NCBI GenBank assembly: GCA_021777995.1
Contig: JAJYCW010000034.1
Coordinates: 1-32,766, forward strand
Source: a bacterium
Lineage (GTDB): Bacteria > Armatimonadota > Chthonomonadetes > Chthonomonadales > Chthonomonadaceae
DNA: 32,766 nucleotides
Direction of reading: 5' to 3'
Shown here in pieces: positions 6,742 through 15,002 of this stretch. The notes beneath the pieces are model-generated. The model saw only the letters and a list, made by a program, of their open reading frames with translations. It had not been told where the DNA came from and did not search any database. A program made the position numbers and the translations under genes. Numbering within the stretch: position 1 is the stretch's first letter; every line of letters starts with the position of its first letter.

Positions 6742-7917
6742 ATGACGAACAGCCTCAACACAAATTCTGTTATAACGCTCGGCATTATAATGAACGGCGT
6801 AACCGGGCGCATGGGTACTAATCAACACCTGTTACGCTCCATTATGGCGATTCGCAGCGAGGGTGGCATTAAACTGCCGAGCGGCGATGTGGTGATGCCT
6901 GATCCCATACTCGTAGGACGCAATGGTGCGAAGCTAGCTGCATTGGCCGCCCGCGCAGGAGTTGCCCGATGGACGGTATCGCTGTCAGAGGCACTGGAGG
7001 ACCCGTTTAACTCCATATACTTTGATGCTCAGCTAACGAAGTTGCGGGCATCATCCGTTAAATCCGCTATTCAAGCCGGTAAACACATTTACTGCGAAAA
7101 GCCAACAGGCGTAAATACCGCAGAAGCTTATGAATTGTACACGCTGGCTAAACAACGTGGCGTATGCCAGGGAGTGGTTCAGGATAAGGTTTTTTTGCCG
7201 GGCCTTATTAAATTAAAGTGGTTAATTGACTCTGGTTACTTTGGAAGGATTCTTTCGGTTCGTGGTGAATTTGGATACTGGGTGTTCACCGGGCACGATC
7301 AGATACCCGCGCAGCGGCCGTCGTGGAATTACCGCAAGGAGGAAGGCGGGGGCATCATAGTTGATATGTTGTGTCATTGGCGTTATGTTCTCGACAATCT
7401 GTTCGGTTCAGTGAAGTCACTTACCTGCCTTGGAGCGACCCACTTGCCTGAGCGCGTAGACGAGGACGGTAATCTATACGCGTGCACGGCAGATGACTCC
7501 GCATATGCTACCTTTAAGCTTGAGGGAGGTACAGTTGCACATTTTAACTCCTCATGGACGGTACGAGTGCGTCGGGATGATCTTCTGACGCTACAAGTAG
7601 ATGGAACAAACGGAAGCGCAGTCGCCGGCCTGCGCGAATGTGTAATTCAACCTTATAATGCAACACCGCGCCCGGTTTGGAACCCAGATCAGGAGAGTTC
7701 TATCGATTTTAGTGCAAACTGGATGAAGGTTCCCAATAACCAGCTTTTCGACAACGGCTTCAAATCTCAATGGGAGCTATTCCTCAAGCATGTTGCTACT
7801 GGCTCACCCTTCCCATATGATCTTCGTGAGGGAGCCAAGGGCGTTCAACTGGCAGAGCTCGGAATGCAATCCTGGGCAGAGCAACGCTGGGTGGACGTAC
7901 CAGAATTAGAGAGATAG
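6742..7917 (+). CDS. Gfo/Idh/MocA-family oxidoreductase (391 aa)
   Basis: The N-terminal Rossmann fold has the nucleotide-binding turn in the form GVTGRMG (residues 19-25), and the family's signature EKP is at 119-121 (YCEKPTGV). The C-terminal half carries [21 protein letters not shown], where the His sits at the usual active-site position, and a beta-sheet domain ending in [18 protein letters not shown]. These NAD(P)-dependent enzymes oxidise or reduce sugars and sugar acids in the cytoplasm. In this operon it may act on an unusual uronide, such as a modified or epimeric galacturonate, but the substrate cannot be read from sequence. The stop is one base from the next start, so translation is probably coupled. 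The GxxGRMG loop is more like that of dihydrodipicolinate reductases than the usual GxGxxG. Confidence 0.88.
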   Translation: MTNSLNTNSVITLGIIMNGVTGRMGTNQHLLRSIMAIRSEGGIKLPSGDVVMPDPILVGRNGAKLAALAARAGVARWTVSLSEALEDPFNSIYFDAQLTKLRASSVKSAIQAGKHIYCEKPTGVNTAEAYELYTLAKQRGVCQGVVQDKVFLPGLIKLKWLIDSGYFGRILSVRGEFGYWVFTGHDQIPAQRPSWNYRKEEGGGIIVDMLCHWRYVLDNLFGSVKSLTCLGATHLPERVDEDGNLYACTADDSAYATFKLEGGTVAHFNSSWTVRVRRDDLLTLQVDGTNGSAVAGLRECVIQPYNATPRPVWNPDQESSIDFSANWMKVPNNQLFDNGFKSQWELFLKHVATGSPFPYDLREGAKGVQLAELGMQSWAEQRWVDVPELER

Positions 7918-7918
7918 A

Positions 7919-9181
7919 ATGCCTGCCATAGTCAGTAGTAACAGCACAGAACGGAACAGACAACAGCTGCAGGGTGCATTCGATTTTGCCCTTGAGCAGG
8001 TGGATCGGTTGGTGGCAAAGTACCCAACAGACTACTACCCAATGTACACCGTTGATGGAGAATTTGGTAAGGACACGAGCAGGTGGACGCATTGGTGCGA
8101 TGGCTTTTGCCCGGGTTTGATGTTTCTGTTTGCAGCCCGAACAGGGAGTGAACTCTGGCTAGACCGCGCCGTGAAGAGGTCAATACCCCTTGAACCACGC
8201 CAGTATGACCGTTCAGTCCATGATCTGGGATTTCTCTTCCTTTCTACCTATGCGCGCTGGCTTGAGCTGGGTGGCCCGGCAGCGCACATCGCCCCTGTGC
8301 TGCAGCAGGCTGGTAGAACCATGGCGATGAGGTTTATGGAGCGTGGTCAGTACCTCCGTTCGTTCGTAGAACCATCCTCCTTGTTCATTGACATCATGAT
8401 GAACGTGGGCACTATCTTTCACGCTGGTTATGAACTACAGGATAAACACCTTCTTGCAATTGCCAATCAGCACTGCCTGACTACCCGCCGAGTGCTGGTT
8501 CGTGGTGACGGATCGACTGCCCACGAGGCGCAGTTCGACCTGACCTCTGGTGAATGCATCCGTCAATCTACGCATCAGGGTTACCGAGGTGATTCGTGCT
8601 GGAGCCGTGGTCTTGCATGGTCGATGTATGGGTTTACCCGCTCGTTTAAGCAGACCGGCGATCCCGAATACCTGCAAACTGCGATGTCGAACGCACATTT
8701 CTGGCTTACTCATTGTTCGCATGACGGTATCGCTCCCTGGGATTTCGATGCACCGGTTGACGGCCCGCTAGCACGAACACAGGTCGATACGTCTGCTTCC
8801 GCTGTAGCGTCCGCTGCACTTTTAGATCTTGCGGGTGCCGTTAGTGATCCCATACTGGCTATCACCTACGCACAGTGCGCCATACGCACACTGGTGAGTC
8901 TCGCGACAAATTATCTTGGTAGTTGCACCCCGGGGTTCGAAGGTATCCTCAACGGCGGCGTGTATCATATACACAAAAGCCTGGGCGTACATGAGGCCGT
9001 CATGTTTGGTGAATATTTCTTCGTTGAAGCCCTCGACAAGGCTCTGAATTACCTGGATCATGAGCATCCGCCCATCCAAACTGTCGCCTACCCCGAGGAT
9101 ACCTTGCCGCAAGAGGCACGAAACTGGCACGACGGTCCCCTTTCCGAGACCGGTACGTCAACCGAGGAGCTATCGAGATGA
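7919..9181 (+). CDS. GH88 unsaturated glucuronyl/galacturonyl hydrolase (420 aa)
   Basis: Hallmarks of the GH88/GH105 six-hairpin hydrolases are present: HDLGFLFL with D102, IDIMMNV with D158 (the catalytic Asp pair), the substrate-binding segment [21 protein letters not shown], and the late GEYFFVEAL. Such enzymes hydrate the double bond of an unsaturated uronic acid at the non-reducing end and release it from the oligosaccharide. HDLGF and the [12 protein letters not shown] segment are closer to GH88 than to GH105 YteR. No signal peptide is seen, so it acts in the cytoplasm on imported oligosaccharides. Its end overlaps the next gene by 4 bp (ATGA). It would supply the free unsaturated uronate for the KdgF-like cupin. 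Confidence 0.93.
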   Translation: MPAIVSSNSTERNRQQLQGAFDFALEQVDRLVAKYPTDYYPMYTVDGEFGKDTSRWTHWCDGFCPGLMFLFAARTGSELWLDRAVKRSIPLEPRQYDRSVHDLGFLFLSTYARWLELGGPAAHIAPVLQQAGRTMAMRFMERGQYLRSFVEPSSLFIDIMMNVGTIFHAGYELQDKHLLAIANQHCLTTRRVLVRGDGSTAHEAQFDLTSGECIRQSTHQGYRGDSCWSRGLAWSMYGFTRSFKQTGDPEYLQTAMSNAHFWLTHCSHDGIAPWDFDAPVDGPLARTQVDTSASAVASAALLDLAGAVSDPILAITYAQCAIRTLVSLATNYLGSCTPGFEGILNGGVYHIHKSLGVHEAVMFGEYFFVEALDKALNYLDHEHPPIQTVAYPEDTLPQEARNWHDGPLSETGTSTEELSR

Positions 9182-9963
9182 TCTCTAGGCCCGTTGCAAT
9201 CGTTACGGGGGCAGGTAGAGGAATTGGTCGCGGAATCGCAGTCGCTCTGGCTGAGTTGGGTTACTTTGTTGTTATAAACTTCACCAAGAACCAACAGACT
9301 GCAGAAGAGTGCCTCACCCTTGTGCGTAATGCAGGCGGTGATGGTCTCATAGCACGCGCAGATATATCGCGGGCCGATGAACGAAAAAACCTGCTTGAAA
9401 CTTCGGTCGCTGTTGCGAACCGCATCGACCTGCTAGTGAACAACGCAGGAGTTGCACCGGAGGTGAGGGCAGACCTACTGGTAGCGGATGAGGCATCGTT
9501 TACTCGACTGATCGACATTAATTTGAAAGGTCCCTATTTTCTCACTCAGTTGGTGGCACGCCAGATGATCTTGCAGGTGGAACAGGGCACCCACACTGCC
9601 GAAGAGCTGCCAAAGATCATTACGATATCGTCGATCTCGGCCTATACCGCATCGGTTACACGCGGTGACTACTGCATTTCAAAAGCCGGACTCAGTATGC
9701 TTACTGCCCTATACGCTGCACGGCTAGCGGAATTTGGCATTAACGTGTACGAAATAAGGCCCGGTGTAATAGAGACCGACATGACTGATGAAGTGCGGGA
9801 TAAATACGATGCCATGATAGACGATGGTGTATGGCCCATCAGGCGCTGGGGCCGACCGGGCGACGTGGGCCATGCGGTCGCCAGCATTGCCAGGGGGGAT
9901 TTCCCGTTTTCGACAGGCGAAATTTTCAACGTGGATGGTGGCTTTCAGCTTCGGACCTTGTGA
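9178..9963 (+). CDS. SDR-family dehydrogenase, probable KduD-type role (261 aa)
   Basis: A classical short-chain dehydrogenase: TGAGRGIG at residues 10-17 binds NAD(P), NNAG at 88-91, the SSIS serine near 151-154, and YCISK (Y165, K169) completes the catalytic tetrad. RPGVIETDM and the final NVDGGFQL are typical of FabG-like members. In an operon with a KdgF-like cupin, KDPG aldolase and KDG kinase, the expected job is reduction of a deoxy-diketo-gluconate intermediate to 2-keto-3-deoxygluconate (KduD/DhuD step). Sequence alone cannot separate this from other sugar SDRs. The start overlaps the GH88 stop in an ATGA, which indicates translational coupling. Confidence 0.85.
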   Translation: MISRPVAIVTGAGRGIGRGIAVALAELGYFVVINFTKNQQTAEECLTLVRNAGGDGLIARADISRADERKNLLETSVAVANRIDLLVNNAGVAPEVRADLLVADEASFTRLIDINLKGPYFLTQLVARQMILQVEQGTHTAEELPKIITISSISAYTASVTRGDYCISKAGLSMLTALYAARLAEFGINVYEIRPGVIETDMTDEVRDKYDAMIDDGVWPIRRWGRPGDVGHAVASIARGDFPFSTGEIFNVDGGFQLRTL

Positions 9964-9989
9964 CAATATATCAAGAGGACCTTTGGGTA

Positions 9990-10640
9990 ATGGTAAGCAA
10001 ACTTCAGATACTAAATCGTATTATTGCCGCCGGTCTCGTGGCAGTAGTACGGGCCGACTCCGCGGACAGTGCGTCGCGACTTGCCGATGCAATCCTGGAG
10101 GGCGGCTGCCCGGCAATCGAGATTACCTTCACTGTTCCTGGCGCGCACAGGGTGATCGAACAACTTGCGGCTCGCTACTCTCCTGAGGTACTGGTACTAG
10201 GGGCAGGTACCGTATTGGACCCTGAAACAGCTCGTATTGCGATTTTATCTGGTGCAAGTTATATCGTGGCACCCTCTCTCAACGAGTCGACCATCCGACT
10301 TTGCAACAGGTACCAAATCGCTTCGATGCCGGGCGCAATGACCGTTAAAGAAGTAATTGAGGCAATGGAAGCGGGGGCTGATATTGTCAAGCTATTTCCC
10401 GGCGAAGCCTTTGGGCCGCCGCTGGTCAAGGCGCTTCGAGCTCCGCTGCCTCAGGCACCGCTTATGCCTACAGGCGGAGTGGATCTTGACAACGTTGTAG
10501 CGTGGATTAAAGCTGGCGCAGTCGCGGTGGGCGTTGGGGGCAGCCTTACACGTCCCGCACAGGCCGGGGATTACGCAGCCGTAACACGCACTGCACGTGA
10601 GTTAATTGAACGGATTGCTGCGGCACGAGCCACCGCGTAA
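9990..10640 (+). CDS. eda: 2-keto-3-deoxy-6-phosphogluconate (KDPG) aldolase (216 aa)
   Basis: Family features: AAGLVAVVRADS at the start (R21 binds phosphate), CPAIEITFTVPGA with catalytic E44, VLGAGTVLDPE, and DIVKLFPGEAFGPP with the Schiff-base lysine K134; MPTGGVDLDNVVAWIKAGA and VGVGGSL follow. It splits KDPG into pyruvate and glyceraldehyde-3-phosphate. The length is normal for the class I aldolase. The ATG at 9990 is chosen because it follows AGAGGA at a spacing of about 10 bases and gives the usual N-terminus, although the frame is open further upstream into the SDR gene. It uses the product of the KDG kinase encoded next. Confidence 0.95.
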   Translation: MVSKLQILNRIIAAGLVAVVRADSADSASRLADAILEGGCPAIEITFTVPGAHRVIEQLAARYSPEVLVLGAGTVLDPETARIAILSGASYIVAPSLNESTIRLCNRYQIASMPGAMTVKEVIEAMEAGADIVKLFPGEAFGPPLVKALRAPLPQAPLMPTGGVDLDNVVAWIKAGAVAVGVGGSLTRPAQAGDYAAVTRTARELIERIAAARATA

Positions 10641-10651
10641 CAGGAGAGACC

Positions 10652-11680
10652 ATGGATACCAAAAAAGTTGTTACGTTTGGCGAAATTATGATGCGGCTGG
10701 CGACACCTGGAAGGCTGCGATTTTCTCAGGCACATGAGCTGGAGTTGACCTACGGGGGCGGCGAGGCTAACGTTGCCGTATCCATTGCTAACTTTGGCTT
10801 ACCTTCCACCTTTGTTACCCGCCTTCCTAAAAACCCTTTTGGCGATGGCGCGGTTGCTATGCTTCGGTCGCATGGTGTTGACGAGAAACATATTACGCGA
10901 GGCGGCGACCGCATCGGCATCTATTTTCTCGAACCCGGTGCTAGTCAACGTCCCTCCATGGTAGTGTATGACCGCGCAGCTTCAGCTATCTCCTGCTGCA
11001 CCCCACAGGACTTCGACTGGGATGTTATCTTTGACGGCGCTAGCTGGTTTCATTTCACCGGCATAACGCCTGCGCTTGGTGCAGGTGCAGCCGCCGCAAC
11101 GAAGACAGCCTGTAAAGCCGCAAAAAGCGCTGGTGTCACGGTATCCTGTGATCTAAACTACCGCAAAAAGCTCTGGTCCCCTGAGCAGGCACGTCCAGTG
11201 ATGAGCGAGTTAATGCAATGGGTAGATGTACTGATCGCGAACGAAGAGGACACAGCAAGTGTCTTTGGCATGCATGCCGAAAATAGCAACCTTGAAGATG
11301 GCACGCTGAATCTTGAGGGTTATGAACGTGTAGCGGAAGCTGTCGGAAGCCGATTTAACATACCAAATGTAGCAATCACGCTGCGACAAAGTTACTCCGC
11401 AGATCGTAATGGATGGTCTGCACTACTCCTTGCGGGTGGACAAATTCACCACTCCACCAGGTACGACATGACAATTGTAGATAGAGTAGGCGGTGGTGAT
11501 GCATTTGCTGCAGGACTCATCTACGGCTATCTATCCAGAATGCCTCATAGCGATAGTCTTGAATTTGCGGTTGCAGCCTCCTGTCTCAAGCACTCCATTG
11601 TAGGTGACTTCAACCTCGTAACGGTCGATGAAGTGAATAAGCTTGTTGCAGGAGATGGGTCGGGACGAGTTCAGCGCTGA
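10652..11680 (+). CDS. kdgK: 2-keto-3-deoxygluconate (KDG) kinase, PfkB family (342 aa)
   Basis: The first PfkB signature lies in ELTYGGGEANVAVSIANFGL (residues 31-50), and the second holds the anion hole and catalytic base in VDRVGGGDAFAAGLIYG (D283). YDRAASAIS and the CDLNYRKKLWS substrate-site segment match KDG kinases rather than ribokinase or fructokinase. It phosphorylates KDG to KDPG, the aldolase substrate, in the cytoplasm. AGGAGA stands seven bases before the ATG and the gene is 11 bp after the aldolase stop. It is the last gene of the operon; the next gene converges from the other strand, with no clear terminator between. Confidence 0.94.
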   Translation: MDTKKVVTFGEIMMRLATPGRLRFSQAHELELTYGGGEANVAVSIANFGLPSTFVTRLPKNPFGDGAVAMLRSHGVDEKHITRGGDRIGIYFLEPGASQRPSMVVYDRAASAISCCTPQDFDWDVIFDGASWFHFTGITPALGAGAAAATKTACKAAKSAGVTVSCDLNYRKKLWSPEQARPVMSELMQWVDVLIANEEDTASVFGMHAENSNLEDGTLNLEGYERVAEAVGSRFNIPNVAITLRQSYSADRNGWSALLLAGGQIHHSTRYDMTIVDRVGGGDAFAAGLIYGYLSRMPHSDSLEFAVAASCLKHSIVGDFNLVTVDEVNKLVAGDGSGRVQR

Positions 11681-11749
11681 CACGCCATCGTTTGCCTGGA
11701 CGTTTCAGCGCAAGGTTAGGTGAGGCTCACAAACCCGGGGCGGATGGAG

Positions 11750-12175
11750 TTACTCCCTGTGTGTAAGCCTGCCTTCCAGCCAGGCGCCCAACAATAAGCC
11801 GGCGACAACGTATAGTACCGGCCAGTTGCCTACACCCAGCCCGGCAATGGCCGGTCCGGGACAGACACCGCTAATCCCCCACCCAATTCCGAAAACCACG
11901 GCACCCACAATCACCCGTCGAGTAGGCTGAAGCGGGTGAGTCCCAAACGACTTTCCAAAAACTGGCTTGTCCATTACCCTGGGAATCACCTTATAGGCGA
12001 CCATTACAGTGCACGCAGCACCAAGCATCACAAGCATCAAGCCAAAATCACGAAGAAGAAGAAACTGAAAGATTACTTCGGGTTTCACCATGCCGGAGAG
12101 TGCAAGACCAAATCCGAACAGCCCGCCTGCCGCCAGAGCCGAAACCAGGAGGGGTAATGAATCGCGGTGTTTCAC
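11750..12175 (-). CDS. YeeE/YedE-family membrane transporter, second half (141 aa)
   Basis: Four hydrophobic segments span most of the protein (GGLFGFGLALSGM, LMLVMLGAACTVMVAY, VIVGAVVFGIGWGISG, VLYVVAGLLLGAWL). The motif GISGVCPGPAIAGLG carries the cysteine and glycine pattern found in the second half of YeeE/YedE proteins, which import thiosulfate or other sulfur compounds. It is the second gene of a split pair: its ATG is four bases past the stop of the upstream half. The substrate is not known from sequence; no rhodanese or TusA gene is adjacent. Confidence 0.88.
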   Translation of the reverse strand: MKHRDSLPLLVSALAAGGLFGFGLALSGMVKPEVIFQFLLLRDFGLMLVMLGAACTVMVAYKVIPRVMDKPVFGKSFGTHPLQPTRRVIVGAVVFGIGWGISGVCPGPAIAGLGVGNWPVLYVVAGLLLGAWLEGRLTHRE

Positions 12176-12179
12176 AGGA

Positions 12180-12656
12180 TCATACTCCGCCTATTAGCTT
12201 GATAACATGTGCAGTAATGATGGCTGTTACAACAAACGTGATGACAGCGGCAAGCGACGGTTTCTGGAGTGAACCTAAACCGCAGATTCCGTGCCCAGAT
12301 GTACAGCCACCACTGTATCGTGCGCCAAAACCGCCAATAAGACCACCTATTAGCAGTTGCCAGGGAGGAACACTGGTGACAAACGTACGCCCGTGATTAA
12401 CAGCGAACGTGAAGATTACGGCCCCAAGCACCATTCCAACCGCATACATAAGCCGCCAACTACGACTGGTGACGAGGCCGTGCTGCTGAAAATGGGGCCA
12501 TTGGCTAACGAAGGACCATACAGCGCTGAAAAACGTGCTTACACCACCAATATACCCAGTTAAAATAAACAACAGAGCAACGCCAAGTCCAATACAAAGC
12601 CCACCAACTAGGTAGGCAGAAATTCCCGTGGGAAAATAGTGCGCCAGGGCGCTCAT
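12180..12656 (-). CDS. YeeE/YedE-family membrane transporter, first half (158 aa)
   Basis: Start ATG at 12656 is preceded by GGAG at a four-base spacing; an upstream in-frame start (12695) lacks one. The protein has about four membrane helices, with a conserved GGFGARYSGGCTSGHGICG segment whose two cysteines are the family's conserved sulfur-relay residues. With the next gene it rebuilds a full two-repeat transporter. Upstream, TGGTAACAT (about 12709-12717, minus strand) might be an extended -10, but no -35 is evident. Confidence 0.88.
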   Translation of the reverse strand: MSALAHYFPTGISAYLVGGLCIGLGVALLFILTGYIGGVSTFFSAVWSFVSQWPHFQQHGLVTSRSWRLMYAVGMVLGAVIFTFAVNHGRTFVTSVPPWQLLIGGLIGGFGARYSGGCTSGHGICGLGSLQKPSLAAVITFVVTAIITAHVIKLIGGV

Positions 12657-12885
12657 TCTTACTCCTTCAATGTCCGATACAATCCGTTCGGGCACCTCTA
12701 TCGCGTCGGACTTATGTTACCACACAAGCCGGTCTAGCGGACTACCACTGTGCGCTTGGTCAAATTAACATCGCTCACATGCAAGAAGGAAGGAATTCAG
12801 AGGGTGCTATCAAACGCAATTTCATGACAATCTACGGTAAGGAGATTATTCGAGGAGTGGTACGTTCTCGAACCTTATAAAACGC

Positions 12886-12935
12886 ATGCATCTGGGCCGG
12901 TGTACCAATCATGTGGACTCACGGCCCAGATGCAT
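12886..12935. other. Large perfect hairpin (14-bp stem)
   Basis: ATGCATCTGGGCCG (12886-12899) is the exact inverse of CGGCCCAGATGCAT (12922-12935), around a 22-nt loop. On the minus strand the stem is followed by GCGTTTTAT, so it could end a minus-strand transcript, although the rubrerythrin stop is some 450 bp away. A small structured RNA or a mobile-element relic are alternatives. The rest of the gap 12657-13384 is AT-rich, holds no convincing gene, and contains the second hairpin at 13337-13374. Confidence 0.5.
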
Positions 12936-13336
12936 TCTTTACGGCTGACTCTCTTAAATTTCAACCAGATAATTAATCTTAAAAACACCGAATTCAATAT
13001 GGCGGAACTCTTAACACTACCCTTTCAAGCTGAAACTTATGTTCGGCTAAGGAACTATCACTCTGCAGGTGGGTGGGAATATCGATTAGCGCTTTAACGA
13101 CCGAACTTACAGATTTACTTAATTTAGCAAATTGAATTTACTTGCTTTGCGCCATCTAATCCCACCCACATCTCACCCAGTCATCAATTACTCAACCTCA
13201 CACACTCGGTTCACGAGCTCAGTGCTATTTATTGCAAATTAATACATCTATTAGAATTTAATTGATTTATATGTTGCAACTGGCCCGCCCCTTAACGTTC
13301 GAATGTACCTCCTTCCTATTAATATGGACCTGGATA

Positions 13337-13374
13337 CGTGACCGCGAAGCTATTCCGGTAGATCCGCGGTCACG
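13337..13374 (-). terminator. Hairpin just downstream of the rubrerythrin gene
   Basis: CGTGACCGCG (13337-13346) and CGCGGTCACG (13365-13374) form a perfect 10-bp GC-rich stem with an 18-nt loop, 10 bp past the stop of the minus-strand rubrerythrin gene. There is no T-run after it on the minus strand, so it may stabilise the mRNA 3' end or work as a factor-assisted terminator. Confidence 0.5.
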
Positions 13375-13384
13375 CTTCATTGCC

Positions 13385-14017
13385 CTAGCGCACCTTTTTA
13401 AATTCGGTAGAACTGGTGCCACACGTTGGGCAATTCTTAGGGCTGTACCCCTCCCAGGTCGCTCCACACACCGGGCACACATAAAAGACCTTTGCCACTT
13501 TGTTGGCGCCTAGGTTTTTAGCGTACTTTTTGTATAGAGCTGCATGTTGCGTTTCAGCTGCCAGAGCGAACTGAAATGTATTCACAGCCTTCATTGCGTG
13601 TTCGGTTTCCGCCTGCTTAATCATGGTTGGGTACATAATGTTCCGCTCGTACATCTCACCCTTTGCAGCATCCTTTAGATGTGATTCAACGACCTGACTA
13701 TTGGTGAGATTGTGGCTTGGCGGCATGTGGTACACGCCAGGAGTTGGGATTTTTCCACCCATTTCCCTTAGTACCGCTGCATGGTTACCTGCATGAATCT
13801 CCTCGGCCTGGGCCGCCGCCCTAAACAGTAGAGATTCCGCCTTGAATCCGCGCCGGGAGGAGTCCGCGCTGAATTGCGTGTATTTGCTAGCTGCGGTTGT
13901 TTCACCCACATAAGCCTTCTGCAGGTTGGCTATTGATTTTGGTGCAGCAGCAAATGCAGAACTGCCTACAACACCCATCGCGGCTATGAGGCTTGCCACA
14001 CGTATTACATTTTTCAA
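13385..14017 (-). CDS. Exported rubrerythrin with C-terminal rubredoxin-like domain (210 aa)
   Basis: Residues 1-23 (MKNVIRVASLIAAMGVVGSSAFA) are a signal peptide with an A-F-A cleavage site. A four-helix ferritin-like domain follows, with carboxylate/His ligands E39, E72-E73-x-H75, E121, E139-H140 and E155-x-x-H158. The C-terminus has CPVCG (181-185) and CPTCG (196-200), a rubredoxin-type iron site. Rubrerythrins reduce hydrogen peroxide and are normally cytoplasmic, so an exported form is unusual and needs an extracytoplasmic electron donor, which is not visible here. It is transcribed away from a two-component system whose regulator starts about 300 bp further on. That suggests, but does not prove, shared control. 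Confidence 0.88.
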   Translation of the reverse strand: MKNVIRVASLIAAMGVVGSSAFAAAPKSIANLQKAYVGETTAASKYTQFSADSSRRGFKAESLLFRAAAQAEEIHAGNHAAVLREMGGKIPTPGVYHMPPSHNLTNSQVVESHLKDAAKGEMYERNIMYPTMIKQAETEHAMKAVNTFQFALAAETQHAALYKKYAKNLGANKVAKVFYVCPVCGATWEGYSPKNCPTCGTSSTEFKKVR

Positions 14018-14272
14018 CTTTTTATCCCCCTATTTATGGCGCTGACTAATTGCCTAATTACTATGTGCCAGCGCTCGATACAACCGTTGTGTCTGAAAGG
14101 TCTTATTACTGCTAACAACGGTGAGCACATTGTAACTGCCACTTGACGGTCTAATTTAGCCCTCTTTAAAACAATTAGAACGACAACTCGATCAACAACA
14201 GTCATATGATATCAAAACCAATGTGAGAGGAACATTAATACAACATGAGATTTCTATCATTTTTGAAAATAA

Positions 14273-14281
14273 TGGTATAAA
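14273..14281 (+). promoter_or_regulatory. Extended -10 promoter of the two-component system
   Basis: TGGTATAAA is an extended -10 element (TG-N-TATAAA) 35 bp before the response-regulator ATG, with no good -35. The rest of the divergent gap 14018-14315 holds a short odd dyad ACAAC-C-GTTGT (about 14080-14090) and no other clear site. Confidence 0.4.
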
Positions 14282-14315
14282 TAGACATCGCGCAACGACT
14301 GGGGATGTTGACGCC

Positions 14316-15002
14316 ATGAAAGTTTTGGTTGTAGAAGACGAAAAGCCTGCTGCCAACTACCTCAAATCCGGTCTTTCTGAAGAGGGCTTCGCTGTTGACG
14401 TCGCCAGGACAGTTGGAGATGCCGACGATTTTATCGAGATTGCAGTGTATGACGTCGTTCTTTTGGACGTTATGCTCCCAGGTGGAAGCGGCATAGAACT
14501 GTGTAGGAATTGGCGCAAGCGAGGAATAAGCGTGCCAATACTCTTTCTAACGGCGCGTGACGACCTTCACGATCGTGTCGCCGGCCTGGATGCAGGAAGT
14601 GACGACTACCTTATTAAGCCTTTCTCTTTTGAGGAGCTTACCGCCCGGATACGGGCACTGCTTCGACGGCAACGATCCAGCGGCGCATCGGATATAGCCA
14701 TCGGGAGTCATGTTCTCGATATGAACAGACGGCGCCTGCTTCTGAACGCGGAGGCAGTGTCGCTTACGGCGCGTGAGTACCAGCTTCTGGAGTATCTGGC
14801 GCTAAATTGTGGTCGGCTGGTTACCCGTACCGCGCTTTGGGAGCACGTGTGGGAGACCGGCAGCGAACCCGATTCTAACGTGGTAGACGTCTACATACGG
14901 TATGTTCGCAATAAACTGGGTGACGATGGCGGACGCATAGAAACCGTAAGAGGCAGAGGGTACGTTCTGAACTGCGCTGCCAATGTCCATGAGCACCAAT
15001 AG
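14316..15002 (+). CDS. OmpR/PhoB-family response regulator (228 aa)
   Basis: The receiver domain (residues 1-115) has the acidic pair E7-D8, phosphoacceptor D51 in YDVVLLDVMLPG, T79 and K101 (LIKPFSF). The winged-helix DNA-binding domain (about 130-225) shows LTAREYQLLEYLALNCGRLVTR, then SNVVDVYIRYVRNKLGD and the final ETVRGRGYVL. ATG at 14316 gives the normal length for the family; the longer open frame upstream would add an unrelated tail. The gene overlaps the following kinase by 20 bp. Sequence is closest in style to the CusR/QseB/TctD group that senses metals or organic signals; the signal is unknown. Confidence 0.94.
   Translation: MKVLVVEDEKPAANYLKSGLSEEGFAVDVARTVGDADDFIEIAVYDVVLLDVMLPGGSGIELCRNWRKRGISVPILFLTARDDLHDRVAGLDAGSDDYLIKPFSFEELTARIRALLRRQRSSGASDIAIGSHVLDMNRRRLLLNAEAVSLTAREYQLLEYLALNCGRLVTRTALWEHVWETGSEPDSNVVDVYIRYVRNKLGDDGGRIETVRGRGYVLNCAANVHEHQ

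Noticed and set aside
12886-12935. Reading the 14-bp hairpin as an integron attC site
   Set aside because: No GTTRRRY / RYYYAAC core sites flank the stem and the stem is perfect, unlike attC with its extrahelical bases.
12900-13097. 65-aa plus-strand frame beginning inside the hairpin of 12886-12935
   Set aside because: No ribosome binding site, no recognisable pattern, and the start lies within an inverted repeat.
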